From assembly GCF_017368795.1 (NCBI RefSeq), contig NZ_JAFNLL010000043.1, positions 1 through 48,451 of the forward strand: 48,451 bases of DNA. Reading direction: 5' to 3'. Under the pieces are notes generated by a model that did no database searches, was not told the origin of the DNA, and saw only the letters and a program-made list of their open reading frames with translations. Below, in pieces: positions 17,291 to 26,718 of this stretch; the first letter of the stretch is position 1, and each line of letters starts with the position of its first letter. Origin of the DNA: Arthrobacter cavernae (GTDB taxonomy: Bacteria; Actinomycetota; Actinomycetes; Actinomycetales; Micrococcaceae). A program made the translations under genes and the position numbers.

Positions 17291-18655
17291 ATGCAGGATC
17301 TACGGCTGGTAGGCGTCCACGACGACGGCGGTCATCTCCTCTTGAGCGGTACCGGCGGTGAAATGTTCCGGCTCCCGATCGATGAGGCGCTGCGCGCCGC
17401 AGCAAGCCGGACCCCCGCCCAGGTGGCTGCCCGCGCCTCGATCACCCCCATCGCCGTGTCTCCCCGGGACATCCAGTCGCGGATCCGGGCCGGGGCCACG
17501 GCCGCGGAAGTCGCCGAACTGTCCGGGCTGCCGCTGGCCAATGTGCAGCGCTACGAAGGACCCGTGCTGGCCGAGCGTGAATACGTGGCCCAGCAGGCGC
17601 GCAAGGTCGAGGTTGCTTCCCCGGCACCCGGCCATGATGTATACCGCTCCACGTTCGGCGATGACCCCGCCACCCTTGGCGAGATGGTGGCCCACCGCCT
17701 GACAGCCCACGGCATCGACTCTTCCACGGTCGAGTGGGACTCGTGGCGCCGCGCGGACGGTTCCTGGACCGTCGTCGCACGCTTTGAAACCGTCCTGGGC
17801 GCGCCGGACAGCATCGGCGAGGAGCCGCCCGCGATGTGGACGTTCAGCCCGTCGCGCAAGTCGCTGCAGAACGCCAACCGCTGGGCACAGCAGCTCAGCG
17901 AACTTGAGCCGCTGGACGGCCCGGTGCCGGCCCGCCGCCTGGCCGCGGTTTCCGACCGTCCCTTTGATTTTGAAACCGACGCCGAATCCGCAGCCCGTGC
18001 CGCCACGGGGAACAAGGACTCCGACAGTCTCCTGGACATGCTGCGTTCGCGCCGCGGACAGCGCCTGGGCATGGATGAAGACAGCGACGACGCCCTCGCC
18101 GCGCTGCTGAGCACAGGCGTGCCGGCGGCCCACCCCCGCGCCGTGGACGACGCCGACGCGGCTGACGATGCCGGTTCCGTCCCCGACGCCGCACCGGCCG
18201 CGTCGGGGACGGACGCCGGGGAACGCCGCAAGGACGGCCGTCCTTCGATTCTTTCGCGGTTGACGCTGGCCCCGCGGCTTGACGATTTCCCGGAGGACGA
18301 GGCCCTGCGGCTTCACGACGGCGTCAGCACCGACACGCGCGAAATCACGGTCGCTGCCGGGCCCGTGCGGCCCGTGACCGGGCTGCTTGACCGGATTGGC
18401 GGCGGATCACCCCGGGAAGCCGCGGCCGATCTCGACGATGGCGTGGCGGAAGATTCCGACGCCGAAACGGTCACGACGCCGGACGGCGTCCAGCGCGTGG
18501 GCCTGGACGAGCTCTTGGGCGGTGCCATGCGCCCCGAGGCCAAGGCGGACACGGAGCCGGGCGAGGCTGCCCCGGCCGAGCGCCAGCCCTCCCGGCCCAA
18601 GCGGTCCAGCATCCCCAGCTGGGATGAAATCGTCTTCGGGGCGCGCGGCGACTGA
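17291..18655 (+). CDS. sepH: Septation protein SepH
   Basis: A 454-aa protein of the SepH family (DUF3071), which in Streptomyces and mycobacteria binds FtsZ and promotes Z-ring assembly. The conserved N-terminal domain (residues 1 to about 190) has MQDLRLVGVHDDGGHLLL, a helix-turn-helix-like stretch (IQSRIRAGATAAEVAELSGL) and MWTFSPSRKSLQNANRWAQQ. A long variable Ala/Asp-rich linker follows, and the C-terminal family motif KRSSIPSWDEIVFG closes the protein. The frame opens earlier at 17234, but GGAGGG lies 4-5 bases before the ATG at 17291 and the conserved domain begins exactly there. Confidence 0.93.
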   Translation: MQDLRLVGVHDDGGHLLLSGTGGEMFRLPIDEALRAAASRTPAQVAARASITPIAVSPRDIQSRIRAGATAAEVAELSGLPLANVQRYEGPVLAEREYVAQQARKVEVASPAPGHDVYRSTFGDDPATLGEMVAHRLTAHGIDSSTVEWDSWRRADGSWTVVARFETVLGAPDSIGEEPPAMWTFSPSRKSLQNANRWAQQLSELEPLDGPVPARRLAAVSDRPFDFETDAESAARAATGNKDSDSLLDMLRSRRGQRLGMDEDSDDALAALLSTGVPAAHPRAVDDADAADDAGSVPDAAPAASGTDAGERRKDGRPSILSRLTLAPRLDDFPEDEALRLHDGVSTDTREITVAAGPVRPVTGLLDRIGGGSPREAAADLDDGVAEDSDAETVTTPDGVQRVGLDELLGGAMRPEAKADTEPGEAAPAERQPSRPKRSSIPSWDEIVFGARGD

Positions 18656-18665
18656 AGCCCGGCCG

Positions 18666-18782
18666 TTACGGCTGAACGGCTGCTGTTCCCCGGCCGCGGG
18701 CCCGGTGGTTGTGGTCCATCTGCAGGGCCAGCGTGGACTTTCCGCAGTCCAGGGTCCCGGAAAAGACGATGAGCTCAGCCAC
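18666..18782 (-). pseudogene. tdk: Truncated thymidine kinase remnant (N-terminal 38 codons)
   Basis: Beginning at a GTG that overlaps the phosphodiesterase stop (GTG GCT GAG), the minus strand encodes AELIVFSGTLDCGKSTLAL and then QMDHNHRARGR. This is the beginning of an actinobacterial thymidine kinase with its complete P-loop. After RGR the homology stops abruptly: GTAAVQP and then TAA. The nucleotide and thymidine-binding remainder (about 150-200 residues in this family) is missing, and sepH converges only 10 bases further on. A deletion removed most of tdk but left the coupled start, so the fragment is probably still translated but cannot be an active kinase. Confidence 0.78.
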
Positions 18783-20013
18783 GCCGGCCCTTCTTGCCTC
18801 CGGCCTGGAAGCAGAGCAGCGGCACCTCGCGTTCAGCCTTGGTCAGGGAGCCGTGCTGCCCCACGACTTCCATGGCCGTGGGGCGGACGCGGCGCGTGTC
18901 ATAGAGGGCCAGGGTGTCCCGGGCCGCGATCATGACGTCGCCGATGCGGGGTGCCACCCCGGCCTGTACTGTGCCGAACAGGCCGGCGTCGATGGCCTGT
19001 TCACGGGTGAACGCCCAGATCCGCTCCCCAAAGCGGCTCCGCCAGGCGTCCAGCAGGGCGTCACGGCGGGAAGCACCGGCGTCGGGCTCCATGTACAGGT
19101 GGACCATGCGCGGCTCGCCCGCCGTGTGCCGGACACCGTCAATGAGGGCCGGCTCCGCCGAGTAGTCGAGGCGCTGGGACTCGGGGACGTCGAGCATGCC
19201 GTGGTCGCCGGTCAGCAGGATGGTGGTGCCGGCCGGAAGACTTGCCGAGAGCCTCTTGACAGTCGAGTCGACTTCCTCCAGCTGGTGCTCCCAGCGCTCC
19301 GACTGGCAGCCGTAGCGGTGCCCGGCCTTGTCGAGTTCGTTGACGTAGAAGTACATGAGGGAACGGCCCCCGCCGGACATGGCCTCGGCCGCTGCGGCGG
19401 TGCGCGCGTGCAGCGAGGTCCCACCGACAAAGCGGCTTCCGCGCAGGGCGGCCTGCGTCATGGGCGAGTTGCCGAACTGGGGCAGGCTGATGGTGACGAC
19501 GTCGATCTCGGCGGCAACGCGTTCGAACACCGTGGGGTGCGGCTGCCACTGCTGCGGATCGACGCCGGCGTCCCAGTTGCCCAGGAGGTTGACCACCTTG
19601 TCCTGGGCCGGGTCCAGGACGTCGTAGCCCACCATGCCGTGCTCGCCTGCGGTGCGGCCGGTGCCCAGGCTGGCCAGCGAGGCCGCGGTGGTGCTGGGGA
19701 AGGCCGAGTCCAGCCAGACGGGCACCGCGCCCTGGCCCGCGGCGACCACGGAGCGCAGGAACGGCGTGTGGGAGGCCTTCTGCTTGAGCAGGCCGCGCCC
19801 GAGGCCGTCCGCGAGGACCACGCACACACGCTGGCTTGCCGGCAGATTCAGGGCATTGCCGAAGCCGGGGAGCCCAAGGCTTGCCGCAGCACTGGTGAAG
19901 ACTTCCGCGATGGACTTGCTGCCGTAGAGCGGCGGAGCGGGCAGCTCAGCAGCTGCTGCCGCGGCAACCGGCGCTCCGACGGTCTCCTGCGCCTGACTCT
20001 GCGCGGGCCCCAT
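18775..20013 (-). CDS. Type I phosphodiesterase / nucleotide pyrophosphatase family protein
   Basis: A 412-aa member of the alkaline phosphatase superfamily. Metal-site motifs are visible as VCVVLADGLGRGLL, the nucleophile region DSAFPSTTAASLASLGTG (Thr in FPSTT), HGMVGYDVL and LLTGDHGMLDV, with MYFYVNELDKAGHRYG in between. A 27-residue Ala-rich N-terminus precedes the fold and no signal peptide is apparent, so it is probably cytosolic. Its ATG at 20013 overlaps the stop of the DUF5998 gene by one base, and its own stop overlaps the start of the tdk remnant. The substrate (nucleotide or phospholipid derivative) is unknown. Confidence 0.87.
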   Translation of the reverse strand: MGPAQSQAQETVGAPVAAAAAAELPAPPLYGSKSIAEVFTSAAASLGLPGFGNALNLPASQRVCVVLADGLGRGLLKQKASHTPFLRSVVAAGQGAVPVWLDSAFPSTTAASLASLGTGRTAGEHGMVGYDVLDPAQDKVVNLLGNWDAGVDPQQWQPHPTVFERVAAEIDVVTISLPQFGNSPMTQAALRGSRFVGGTSLHARTAAAAEAMSGGGRSLMYFYVNELDKAGHRYGCQSERWEHQLEEVDSTVKRLSASLPAGTTILLTGDHGMLDVPESQRLDYSAEPALIDGVRHTAGEPRMVHLYMEPDAGASRRDALLDAWRSRFGERIWAFTREQAIDAGLFGTVQAGVAPRIGDVMIAARDTLALYDTRRVRPTAMEVVGQHGSLTKAEREVPLLCFQAGGKKGRRG

Positions 20014-20735
20014 CAGCGCTGGTGTCCGCGGCTGAGCCTGTTACCGAAGACTCCGGAACGCGGTCGCGGCGCGGGGAGGGTGGCGTGCTGGGCGGGGGCC
20101 GCCGTGCCGGTGTTGACGGCACGCAGCGCCCGGGCGAACACCTTGGCGTCTTGGACTGCCTGCAGCCCGTCTGCTTCGGCACTGATGCGCAGGACGATGT
20201 CTTCCTGGGCGATGGTGCCGCTGTAGCCGTGGTCGGCTTCGCACTGGGGGTCCCCGCAGCTCGCCGGGCCCATGTCCAGGCGCTGGCCGCCGGACCAGGC
20301 GATGGACACGGTGAGCTCGCGCACGGGATCCGAGGGTTTGTAGTCCTGCGGCTGGGAGTACATGTAGCTCAGGACCACGGAGCGGATCTGGGCCACGGGA
20401 ACGGATTCCGTGGAAATCTGGGCCACGGTCTGCTCACCGGCCTCGTCCAGCTGCTGGTCGTCCACGTGGGTGATTACCAGCATGTCCTCGGTGAGCACCA
20501 GGACGGTGATGTGGCGGCGGACCTCGGCGCGGTCGAAGTGCGTCTCGAGGTGGACCAGGTGGGACAGGCAGTCGCGCCCGTCCAGGGCGTCCTCGACGAC
20601 GTCGGCCACGAGCCGCGGGTAGAAACCGGCCTGCTGCAGGGCCTGGTCCAGGCTCTGTCCCTGCGAACTGTGGTTGTGCGCTGTGTGGTGCCCGTTGACA
20701 GGGCGGGACTGAGGCGTCGGGGACTTGGTGCTCAT
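20013..20735 (-). CDS. DUF5998 family protein
   Basis: A protein of about 240 aa matching DUF5998. Core segments are GFYPRLVADVVEDALDG, SHLVHLETHFDRAEVRRHIT, LVLTEDMLVITHVDD and GPASCGDPQCEADHGY, the last with a CxxxxC-x4-H pattern that may hold a metal. In-frame starts at 20750 (GTG), 20744 (ATG) and 20735 (ATG) are all possible. I used 20735, since the conserved part begins later and none of the starts has a clear ribosome site. It overlaps the phosphodiesterase gene by one base as TGATG. Function unknown. Confidence 0.8.
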   Translation of the reverse strand: MSTKSPTPQSRPVNGHHTAHNHSSQGQSLDQALQQAGFYPRLVADVVEDALDGRDCLSHLVHLETHFDRAEVRRHITVLVLTEDMLVITHVDDQQLDEAGEQTVAQISTESVPVAQIRSVVLSYMYSQPQDYKPSDPVRELTVSIAWSGGQRLDMGPASCGDPQCEADHGYSGTIAQEDIVLRISAEADGLQAVQDAKVFARALRAVNTGTAAPAQHATLPAPRPRSGVFGNRLSRGHQR

Positions 20736-20852
20736 ATCCCCCATTTTCACAGATCGGCCATGGACTTCATAACCGCGTGGCGCCCGACGGCTGGGCCCAC
20801 GGCGCCAAGGTTCCCTGGCCGCAGCGAAGCAAGGCTAGGGAGGCGGCTGGGA

Positions 20853-23546
20853 CTAGCCGCGCATGGCGCGGCGGGCGCTGTCCGTGCGTTGTGCGGCGTT
20901 TCCGATCCACACCTCGGCCGCCAGGATTTTCGCGCCGGACGGGCCTGCCAGGACCGGATTGAACTCCACCAGGGCGATTTCCGGGTGCTCGTCCTTGAGC
21001 CGCGCCAAGCGGGAGGCGAGGTCCTCCAGGGCTGCGGTGTCCACCGCGGGAAGGCCCTGGTAGCCGAACAGTTTCCGGGCCGCATGGGGTGCCCGGATGA
21101 AGTCGTGGAGGTCCGCGGAGGACAGCGGCGGGACGCGGTGCGCCCAGTCGTCGAGCAGGTTGACGGCGTCGCCGGCCAGGCCAAAGGAGACCACGGGCCC
21201 CAGCAGCGGGTCCTCGATGGCCCGGAAGGTGCAGGCCTGGCCCACGGGGGCCATGGCCTGGACTTCGAGCGACGGGGAGCCGAAGGGCTCCAGCGCCCGC
21301 CGCATCTGGGCGATGTTCAGCCGCAGCGATGCGGGGTCCTGGATGTCCAGCCGGACCCCGCCCAGGTCCAGCCGGTGGCGCAGGGCCGGATCCGTGGTCT
21401 TCAGGACCACGGGCCAGCCCAGGTGCCCGGCCGCCTCGACGGCCTCGTCCTCGGTGCCGAATCCGAGCGAAGGAAGCACGGCGATGCCGTAGCGGGCCAG
21501 CAGCCCGGCGGCAGCGCCGGCGTCGAGCCTGACGAGCTTTTCGCCGGTCACCGCGGCCAGCAGCCGGTCCAACTCCTCCCGGGTCCCCTCGGCGTCGCAG
21601 CCCTCCGGTTCCACGAACATGCCCTGGTCGCGGTCCAGCCAGTGTGCGTAGCGGACCACGGCTGCGAGCGCCGCCACGGCTGTTCCCGGGTTCGAGTAGC
21701 ACGGAAGCGAAAGCGGCTGGCCGCCGTCGCCGCCAAGCAGGCCCTCCACCAGGATCGAAGGGTCCAGGATGCCGGAGAAGGCCGCCACCACCGGTTTGCC
21801 CGCCTCCGCGGCGCATTCGGACAGGACAGCGGCCAGCGCCTCCACGGTCAGCCCGCGCGCGGGCAGCAGGGCCGCGACGACGGCGTGCACGGCCTCATCC
21901 GCCAGGGTGGCCTGCAGGCTGGCGCGGAGGGCCGGCAGCGCCAGGGACATGCCGGCGTCGAGGTCCACGCCGGTTTCGATGCGGTCCACGTCCAGGCCGT
22001 GCGTGCCGGCGCTGTCGGCCACCACCTTGCCAAAGGCCACGGAGTTCGAATACACGGCAATGGACGGGCCCTTGGGCAGCGCCTGGCTGGAGACGATCTG
22101 GGCCACGTCCATGAGCTCCTCGATGGTCTCCACACGGATGACCCCGGCCTGGCGCATCATCGCGTCCAGTGCCGCCGCGGGGGCCTGGGTGGTCCGGACC
22201 TCGTGGCCCGGCGGCAGCCGGAGCCCGGTGACGTCGGATTTGGCGACGATCACCGGTTTGCTCCGCGAGAGCCTGCGGGCCAGCCGGGAGAACTTTCGCG
22301 GGTTGCCGATGGATTCGAGGTAGAGGCCAACGGCGGCGGTGTCCGGGTCATCCTCCCAGAACTGCATGACATCGTTGCCGGACACGTCGGCCCGGTTCCC
22401 AGCGGACAGGAAGGAGGACAGGCCCAGGCGGCGGCGGCTCGCGGCGGCGTACAGGGAGACGCCGATGGCTGCCGACTGGCTGAAGAGGCCCAGGACACCA
22501 CGCCGGGGCATGCTGGGCGCCATCGAGGCGTTCAGGGCGACGGCCGGGTGCGTATTCAGGATGCCCAGCGACTCGGGTCCGATGACGCGCATCCCGTTGG
22601 CCCGGGCCCGCCGCACGAGTTCGTGCTGATTCGCGAGTCCGCGTTCGCCGTCTTCGGCAAATCCTGCGGTTGCCACCACGATCCCCTTGACGCCGGCGGC
22701 GGCGCAGTCGTCCACCACCTTGGCCACCTCCGCGTAGGGCACGGCAATGATAGCGAGCTGCACGGGTCCTGGGACCTCGGAGATCCGGCTGAAGGACAGC
22801 ATGCCGGCCAGCTCGAAGGCCTCAGGATTGACGGCGTAGACGGGGCCGGTGAAGCCGCCTTCGATGATGTGTTCGAGGAGCTGGTAGCCGATGGTCCCCC
22901 ATTTGCGGCTCGCACCGATGACGGCCACCGACGACGGCGCCAGAAGGTCGCGCACGCTGCGCGCCTCGGCGCGGTGCTCCCGGGACTCCATGACGCCCCG
23001 GGATTTTTCGGTGGGGTCCACATTGAACTCAACGCTCACCACGCCGTCGTCGAAGTGCCGCTTGAGGTCGTAGCCGGCGTCGGCGAACACCATCAGCATC
23101 TTGCGGTTGTCCGGGAGGACCTCGGCGGTGAAGCGGCGGATGCCGTTCTCCCGGGCTGCCGCGGCCAGGTGCTCCAGGAGGATGGAGCCGATGCCGCGGC
23201 CCTGGTGGGCGTCGGAAATGTTGAACGCGACCTCGGCTTCGCTGGGGTCCTCGAGGCGGTCGTAGCGGCCGATGCCCAGGATCTCGCCGCCGATGGTGAT
23301 GACGAACGCCACGCGGTCAACGTGGTCCACCTCGGTGAAGCGGCGCAGCTCCTTGCCGCTCAGCTTGGGCTTGAAGGAGAAGAAGCGCATGTAGATGGAG
23401 GCCTGCGACTGGCTGGCATGGAAGGCCTGCAGGGCCTCCGCGTCCGCTGGCGAGATCGGCCGCAGATGCGCCGTTCCGCCATCGCGCAGGACGACGTCGG
23501 CCTCCCAATATTCCGGATAAATGCCGACGCCGGGCTGATCCACCAT
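20853..23546 (-). CDS. GNAT acetyltransferase / acyl-CoA synthetase (ADP-forming type) fusion, Pat-like
   Basis: An 897-aa fusion. Residues about 20-180 form a GNAT domain whose acetyl-CoA loop is HQGRGIGSILLEHL. Then come a CoA-binding Rossmann domain (VAVIGASRKWGTIGYQLLEH), a ligase-CoA domain and a C-terminal ATP-grasp domain (LGWPVVLKTTDPALRHR). This is the protein-lysine acetyltransferase (Pat/PatZ) composition, but with the GNAT domain at the N-terminus instead of the C-terminus as in Salmonella Pat. A likely role is acetylation of acyl-CoA synthetases. In NDP-forming enzymes a catalytic His is phosphorylated; I did not see a clear equivalent, which fits a regulatory pseudo-synthetase. 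TAGGCT lies 6 bases before the ATG, suggesting a leaderless mRNA. Divergent from parC. Confidence 0.88.
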   Translation of the reverse strand: MVDQPGVGIYPEYWEADVVLRDGGTAHLRPISPADAEALQAFHASQSQASIYMRFFSFKPKLSGKELRRFTEVDHVDRVAFVITIGGEILGIGRYDRLEDPSEAEVAFNISDAHQGRGIGSILLEHLAAAARENGIRRFTAEVLPDNRKMLMVFADAGYDLKRHFDDGVVSVEFNVDPTEKSRGVMESREHRAEARSVRDLLAPSSVAVIGASRKWGTIGYQLLEHIIEGGFTGPVYAVNPEAFELAGMLSFSRISEVPGPVQLAIIAVPYAEVAKVVDDCAAAGVKGIVVATAGFAEDGERGLANQHELVRRARANGMRVIGPESLGILNTHPAVALNASMAPSMPRRGVLGLFSQSAAIGVSLYAAASRRRLGLSSFLSAGNRADVSGNDVMQFWEDDPDTAAVGLYLESIGNPRKFSRLARRLSRSKPVIVAKSDVTGLRLPPGHEVRTTQAPAAALDAMMRQAGVIRVETIEELMDVAQIVSSQALPKGPSIAVYSNSVAFGKVVADSAGTHGLDVDRIETGVDLDAGMSLALPALRASLQATLADEAVHAVVAALLPARGLTVEALAAVLSECAAEAGKPVVAAFSGILDPSILVEGLLGGDGGQPLSLPCYSNPGTAVAALAAVVRYAHWLDRDQGMFVEPEGCDAEGTREELDRLLAAVTGEKLVRLDAGAAAGLLARYGIAVLPSLGFGTEDEAVEAAGHLGWPVVLKTTDPALRHRLDLGGVRLDIQDPASLRLNIAQMRRALEPFGSPSLEVQAMAPVGQACTFRAIEDPLLGPVVSFGLAGDAVNLLDDWAHRVPPLSSADLHDFIRAPHAARKLFGYQGLPAVDTAALEDLASRLARLKDEHPEIALVEFNPVLAGPSGAKILAAEVWIGNAAQRTDSARRAMRG

Positions 23547-23552
23547 AGGCTT

Positions 23553-23558
23553 AGCCTA
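23553..23558 (-). promoter_or_regulatory. Candidate -10 box for a leaderless Pat-like mRNA
   Basis: TAGGCT on the minus strand ends 6 bases before the ATG at 23546. It is one arm of a perfect 13-bp palindrome, TAGGCTTAGCCTA (23546-23558), so a regulator could bind here as well. Confidence 0.45.
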
Positions 23559-23600
23559 GCCAAAACATCCGCAGTACATCTTTAAGGATCCACCGACCCC

Positions 23601-26129
23601 ATGGCCCGCAGCCAAAACCCCGCACGCACCGGCGAACCCGCAGGGGACTTTACCGAGAACATTGTCGACATCGACGTCACGTCCGAGATGGAAGGTTCCT
23701 TCCTGGAGTACGCGTATTCGGTGATCTATTCGCGCGCCCTTCCGGACGCCCGCGACGGTCTCAAGCCGGTGCAGCGACGCATCCTGTACATGATGTCGGA
23801 CATGGGCCTGCGCCCGGACCGCGGCCATGTGAAGAGCGCCCGCGTGGTGGGCGAGGTCATGGGCAAGCTGCACCCGCACGGCGACACGGCCATCTACGAC
23901 GCCATGGTGCGCATGGCGCAGGACTTCTCGCTGCGCCTGCCGCTCATCGACGGGCACGGCAACTTCGGTTCGCTCGACGACGGCCCGGCCGCGCCGCGGT
24001 ACACCGAAGCGCGCCTCGCGGCCGCTGCGCTGACCATGACGGACCACCTCGACGAAGACGTGGTGGACTTCGTCCCCAACTACGACAACCAGCTGACCCA
24101 GCCCGACGTCCTGCCGGCAGCGTTCCCCAACCTGCTCGTCAACGGCGCCACCGGCATCGCCGTCGGCATGGCCACCAACATGGCCCCGCACAACCTCGTG
24201 GAGGTCATCGCGGCCGCACGGCACCTGATCGCGAACCCGGATGCCACGCTGGCGGACATTATGGCGTTCGTTCCGGGCCCGGACCTGCCCACCGGCGGGC
24301 GCATCGTGGGCCTGGACGGGATCCGCGACGCCTACGCCACCGGGCGCGGCTCCTTCAAGACCCGCGCCAAGGTGGAGGTGGAGCAGCTCACGGCCCGCCG
24401 CACCGGCCTGGTGGTGACCGAGCTGCCGTACATGGTGGGCCCGGAAAAGGTCATCGAGAAGATCAAGGACGCCGTCAACGCAAAGAAGCTGACCGGCATC
24501 AGCGACGTCGTGGACCTCACCGACCGCAACCACGGGCTCCGGCTCGTCATCGAGCTCAAGAACGGCTTTAACCCCAACGCCGTCCTGCAGCAGCTGTACC
24601 GGTACTCGCCGATGGAGGACTCCTTCGGCATCAACAACGTCACTCTGGTGGACGGCCAGCCGCAGACCCTCGGGCTGCTCGAGCTGCTGCAGGTCTACGT
24701 GGGGCACCGCCTGTCCGTGGTGCGCCGCCGCACGACCTTCCGCCTGGGCAAGAAGAGGGACCGCCTCCACTTGGTGGAGGGCCTGCTGATCGCGATCGTG
24801 GACATAGACGAGGTCATCCAGATCATCCGTTCCTCCGACGAGGTCTCCGCGGCCAGGGAACGGTTGATGTCGATCTACGACCTCAGCGAAATCCAGGCCA
24901 ACCACATCCTGGAACTGCGCCTGCGCCAGCTGACCAAGTACTCGCGCCTCGAGCTGGAAAAGGAGCAGGAGCAGCTGCGCCTGGACATCGCCGCCCTCCA
25001 GGCCATCCTGGACTCCGATGAGCTGCTCCGGGAGCTGGTGTCCGGCGAGCTCGCCGAGATCTCCGAGAAGTACGGGACCCCGCGGCGCACGGTGCTGCTC
25101 GAGTCCGAGGCCGTCTCCCCCACCGTCGCCGCAGCGCTCGCCGCGGCCCCCGGCGCCAAGGGCAAGGCCGCCGCGCTGCCCATGGAAATTCCGGACGATC
25201 CCTGCTGGGCGCTCCTGAGTGCCTCCGGGCAGATTGCCCGCACCTCCACCCAGGATCCCCTGGCCGAAGCCGGGCCCCGGAGCAAGCACGATGTCTTCCG
25301 TTCCGTGGTCAGGACCACCGCACGCGGCGAAATCGGTGCCGTGACCTCGCAGGGGCGCATGCTGCGGCTGCAGGTCATGGACGTGCCGGTGCTCCCCCCG
25401 GTTTCCGGTGTCCCCAACCTGGCCGGCGGCGTGCCTGCCAAGGACTTCATCACCCTGCTCAAGGGCGAAACGCTGGTGGCCTTCGTGCCGCTGGACGCGG
25501 TCCTGGCCCTCGGAACGGTCCAGGGCGTGGTCAAGCGCGTCCAGCCGGACTACCCGCTCAACCGGGAAGACTGGGAGATCATCGCGCTCAAGGACAAGGA
25601 CACCGTCCTCGCCGTGGAGCCCGCCCAGGACGACGACGTCGAACTCGTGTTCGTGACGCAGCAGGCCCAGTTGCTGCGGTTCAGTGCCTCGAATGTGCGC
25701 CCGCAGGGCCGCACCGCTGGCGGCATGCAGGGCATCAAGCTCGCCGCCGGCGACGAGGCCATCCACTTCGGCGCCGTCCGCGCGGACGACCCCGCCGCCG
25801 TCGTCGTGACCATTTCGGGGACCAGAGGCGCGCTGCCGGGCACCGCGCCGGGAACGGCCAAGGTTACGGCCTTCGACGAGTACCCGGCCAAGGGCCGCGC
25901 CACCGGCGGCGTGCGGGCGCACCGCTTCCTCAAGGGCGAAGACATGCTGCTGCTGGCCTGGGCCGGGCACGGCCCCGCGAAGGCCTCCTCATCGGCCGGC
26001 GTCGCGCGCGCCCTGCCGCAGGAACACGGCCGCCGCGACGGCTCCGGCATCCCCTTGTCCCAGCCCGTGGAGGAAATCGGGCCGAGCATGGCCTGGGCGG
26101 AGACCGGAGCCCCCGGGGCGGAGGGCTAG
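23601..26129 (+). CDS. parC: DNA topoisomerase IV subunit A
   Basis: An 842-aa type IIA topoisomerase subunit that cuts and rejoins DNA to unlink replicated chromosomes. The catalytic Tyr134 lies in [11 protein letters not shown], and the quinolone-determining region reads HGDTAIYD (Thr96 and Asp100 at the positions of E. coli GyrA Ser83 and Asp87). The tower and coiled-coil region ([19 protein letters not shown]) and a beta-pinwheel C-terminal domain follow. No full GyrA box is present, only the degenerate [15 protein letters not shown], supporting ParC over GyrA. AAGGA lies 12 bases before the ATG. Its partner parE is on the other strand at 36.2-38.3 kb. Confidence 0.93.
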   Translation: MARSQNPARTGEPAGDFTENIVDIDVTSEMEGSFLEYAYSVIYSRALPDARDGLKPVQRRILYMMSDMGLRPDRGHVKSARVVGEVMGKLHPHGDTAIYDAMVRMAQDFSLRLPLIDGHGNFGSLDDGPAAPRYTEARLAAAALTMTDHLDEDVVDFVPNYDNQLTQPDVLPAAFPNLLVNGATGIAVGMATNMAPHNLVEVIAAARHLIANPDATLADIMAFVPGPDLPTGGRIVGLDGIRDAYATGRGSFKTRAKVEVEQLTARRTGLVVTELPYMVGPEKVIEKIKDAVNAKKLTGISDVVDLTDRNHGLRLVIELKNGFNPNAVLQQLYRYSPMEDSFGINNVTLVDGQPQTLGLLELLQVYVGHRLSVVRRRTTFRLGKKRDRLHLVEGLLIAIVDIDEVIQIIRSSDEVSAARERLMSIYDLSEIQANHILELRLRQLTKYSRLELEKEQEQLRLDIAALQAILDSDELLRELVSGELAEISEKYGTPRRTVLLESEAVSPTVAAALAAAPGAKGKAAALPMEIPDDPCWALLSASGQIARTSTQDPLAEAGPRSKHDVFRSVVRTTARGEIGAVTSQGRMLRLQVMDVPVLPPVSGVPNLAGGVPAKDFITLLKGETLVAFVPLDAVLALGTVQGVVKRVQPDYPLNREDWEIIALKDKDTVLAVEPAQDDDVELVFVTQQAQLLRFSASNVRPQGRTAGGMQGIKLAAGDEAIHFGAVRADDPAAVVVTISGTRGALPGTAPGTAKVTAFDEYPAKGRATGGVRAHRFLKGEDMLLLAWAGHGPAKASSSAGVARALPQEHGRRDGSGIPLSQPVEEIGPSMAWAETGAPGAEG

Positions 26130-26150
26130 GGGCACGGCATAAAAGGCCTA

Positions 26151-26173
26151 GGCCGGCGGTTCTGCCGCCGGCC
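26151..26173. terminator. Bidirectional hairpin between parC and the VOC gene
   Basis: GGCCGGCGG (26151-26159) and CCGCCGGCC (26165-26173) pair around TTCTG, with further partial pairing outside (AAGGC and GCCTT). It lies in the convergent gap between parC and the VOC gene and can serve both. Confidence 0.75.
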
Positions 26174-26207
26174 CCCGCCTTGCCGTTCCTGTGCCTCTTG
26201 GTGCTTT

Positions 26208-26591
26208 CTAGGGCATCGTGGCGATGCTGAGGATGTTTCCTTCCGAATCGAGGAACCAGCTGCCGCGTTCGCCGTCCGGCATGGTGGCGACGCCGTTCTC
26301 CGTCTTCAGCCCCGGGAAGTCGTATTCTTCGAAGACGACGCCACGGGACTTGAGATCGGCCATTTCCTGGTCGAGATCGGCAACCTGCCACCCCATCTGG
26401 GTGTTTTTGGCGGTCCCGGCGTTGGGCGTCTGATAGATCATGAAGGCCGTGCCGTTTCCGCACTTGTACATCAGGTTGTCAGTGGCTTCCGGATTGTCCG
26501 GTTCCAGGCCGAGCTTGTCCCGGTAAAAGTCCCGGGCGCGGCTGATGTCGCTGGCCGGCAGTACGGCCGCGACGCTTAGATCCTTGAGCAT
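26208..26591 (-). CDS. VOC (glyoxalase/bleomycin-resistance) family protein
   Basis: A 127-aa vicinal-oxygen-chelate protein with one pair of beta-alpha-beta-beta-beta modules: LSVAAVLPASDISRARDFYRD at the start and MGWQVADLDQEMADLKSRG in the second half. It ends in SWFLDSEGNILSIATM, the usual last strand with the metal-binding Glu region. Such proteins range from dioxygenases to drug-binding proteins, and the substrate cannot be inferred. A weak AAAGTGA precedes the ATG. It is transcribed alone, divergent from the DinB-like gene. Confidence 0.9.
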   Translation of the reverse strand: MLKDLSVAAVLPASDISRARDFYRDKLGLEPDNPEATDNLMYKCGNGTAFMIYQTPNAGTAKNTQMGWQVADLDQEMADLKSRGVVFEEYDFPGLKTENGVATMPDGERGSWFLDSEGNILSIATMP

Positions 26592-26706
26592 GGCTGTTCA
26601 CTTTCCGGGCTCTGCCCCGGGATGAACTTTACTCCTGACGACGCTGCAAGTACCGGGCAAATTGCTTCAACTTTGCGGGCTCCCGGCGTTCGGCGCAGGC
26701 GGGCCC

Positions 26707-26712
26707 TAGACT
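26707..26712 (+). promoter_or_regulatory. Candidate -10 box for a leaderless DinB-like mRNA
   Basis: TAGACT ends 6 bases before the ATG at 26719 (spacer GGGCGC), and no Shine-Dalgarno is present. Confidence 0.45.
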
Positions 26713-26718
26713 GGGCGC

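Noticed and set aside
20022..23585. An open frame of 1187 codons on the plus strand opposite the Pat-like and DUF5998 genes
   Set aside because: It is antisense to genes with clear protein families, its translation is low-complexity and has no recognisable domain, and long empty frames are expected opposite GC-rich genes. The same applies to the long antisense frames at 23556-25970, 27863-31531, 31871-34561 and 46326-48422.
23601..26129. Annotation of the type IIA topoisomerase pair as gyrase (gyrA/gyrB)
   Set aside because: No intact GyrA box is present in the C-terminal domain, the two genes are far apart on opposite strands, and parE and parC occur in this context in actinobacteria; gyrBA normally sits near the chromosome origin.
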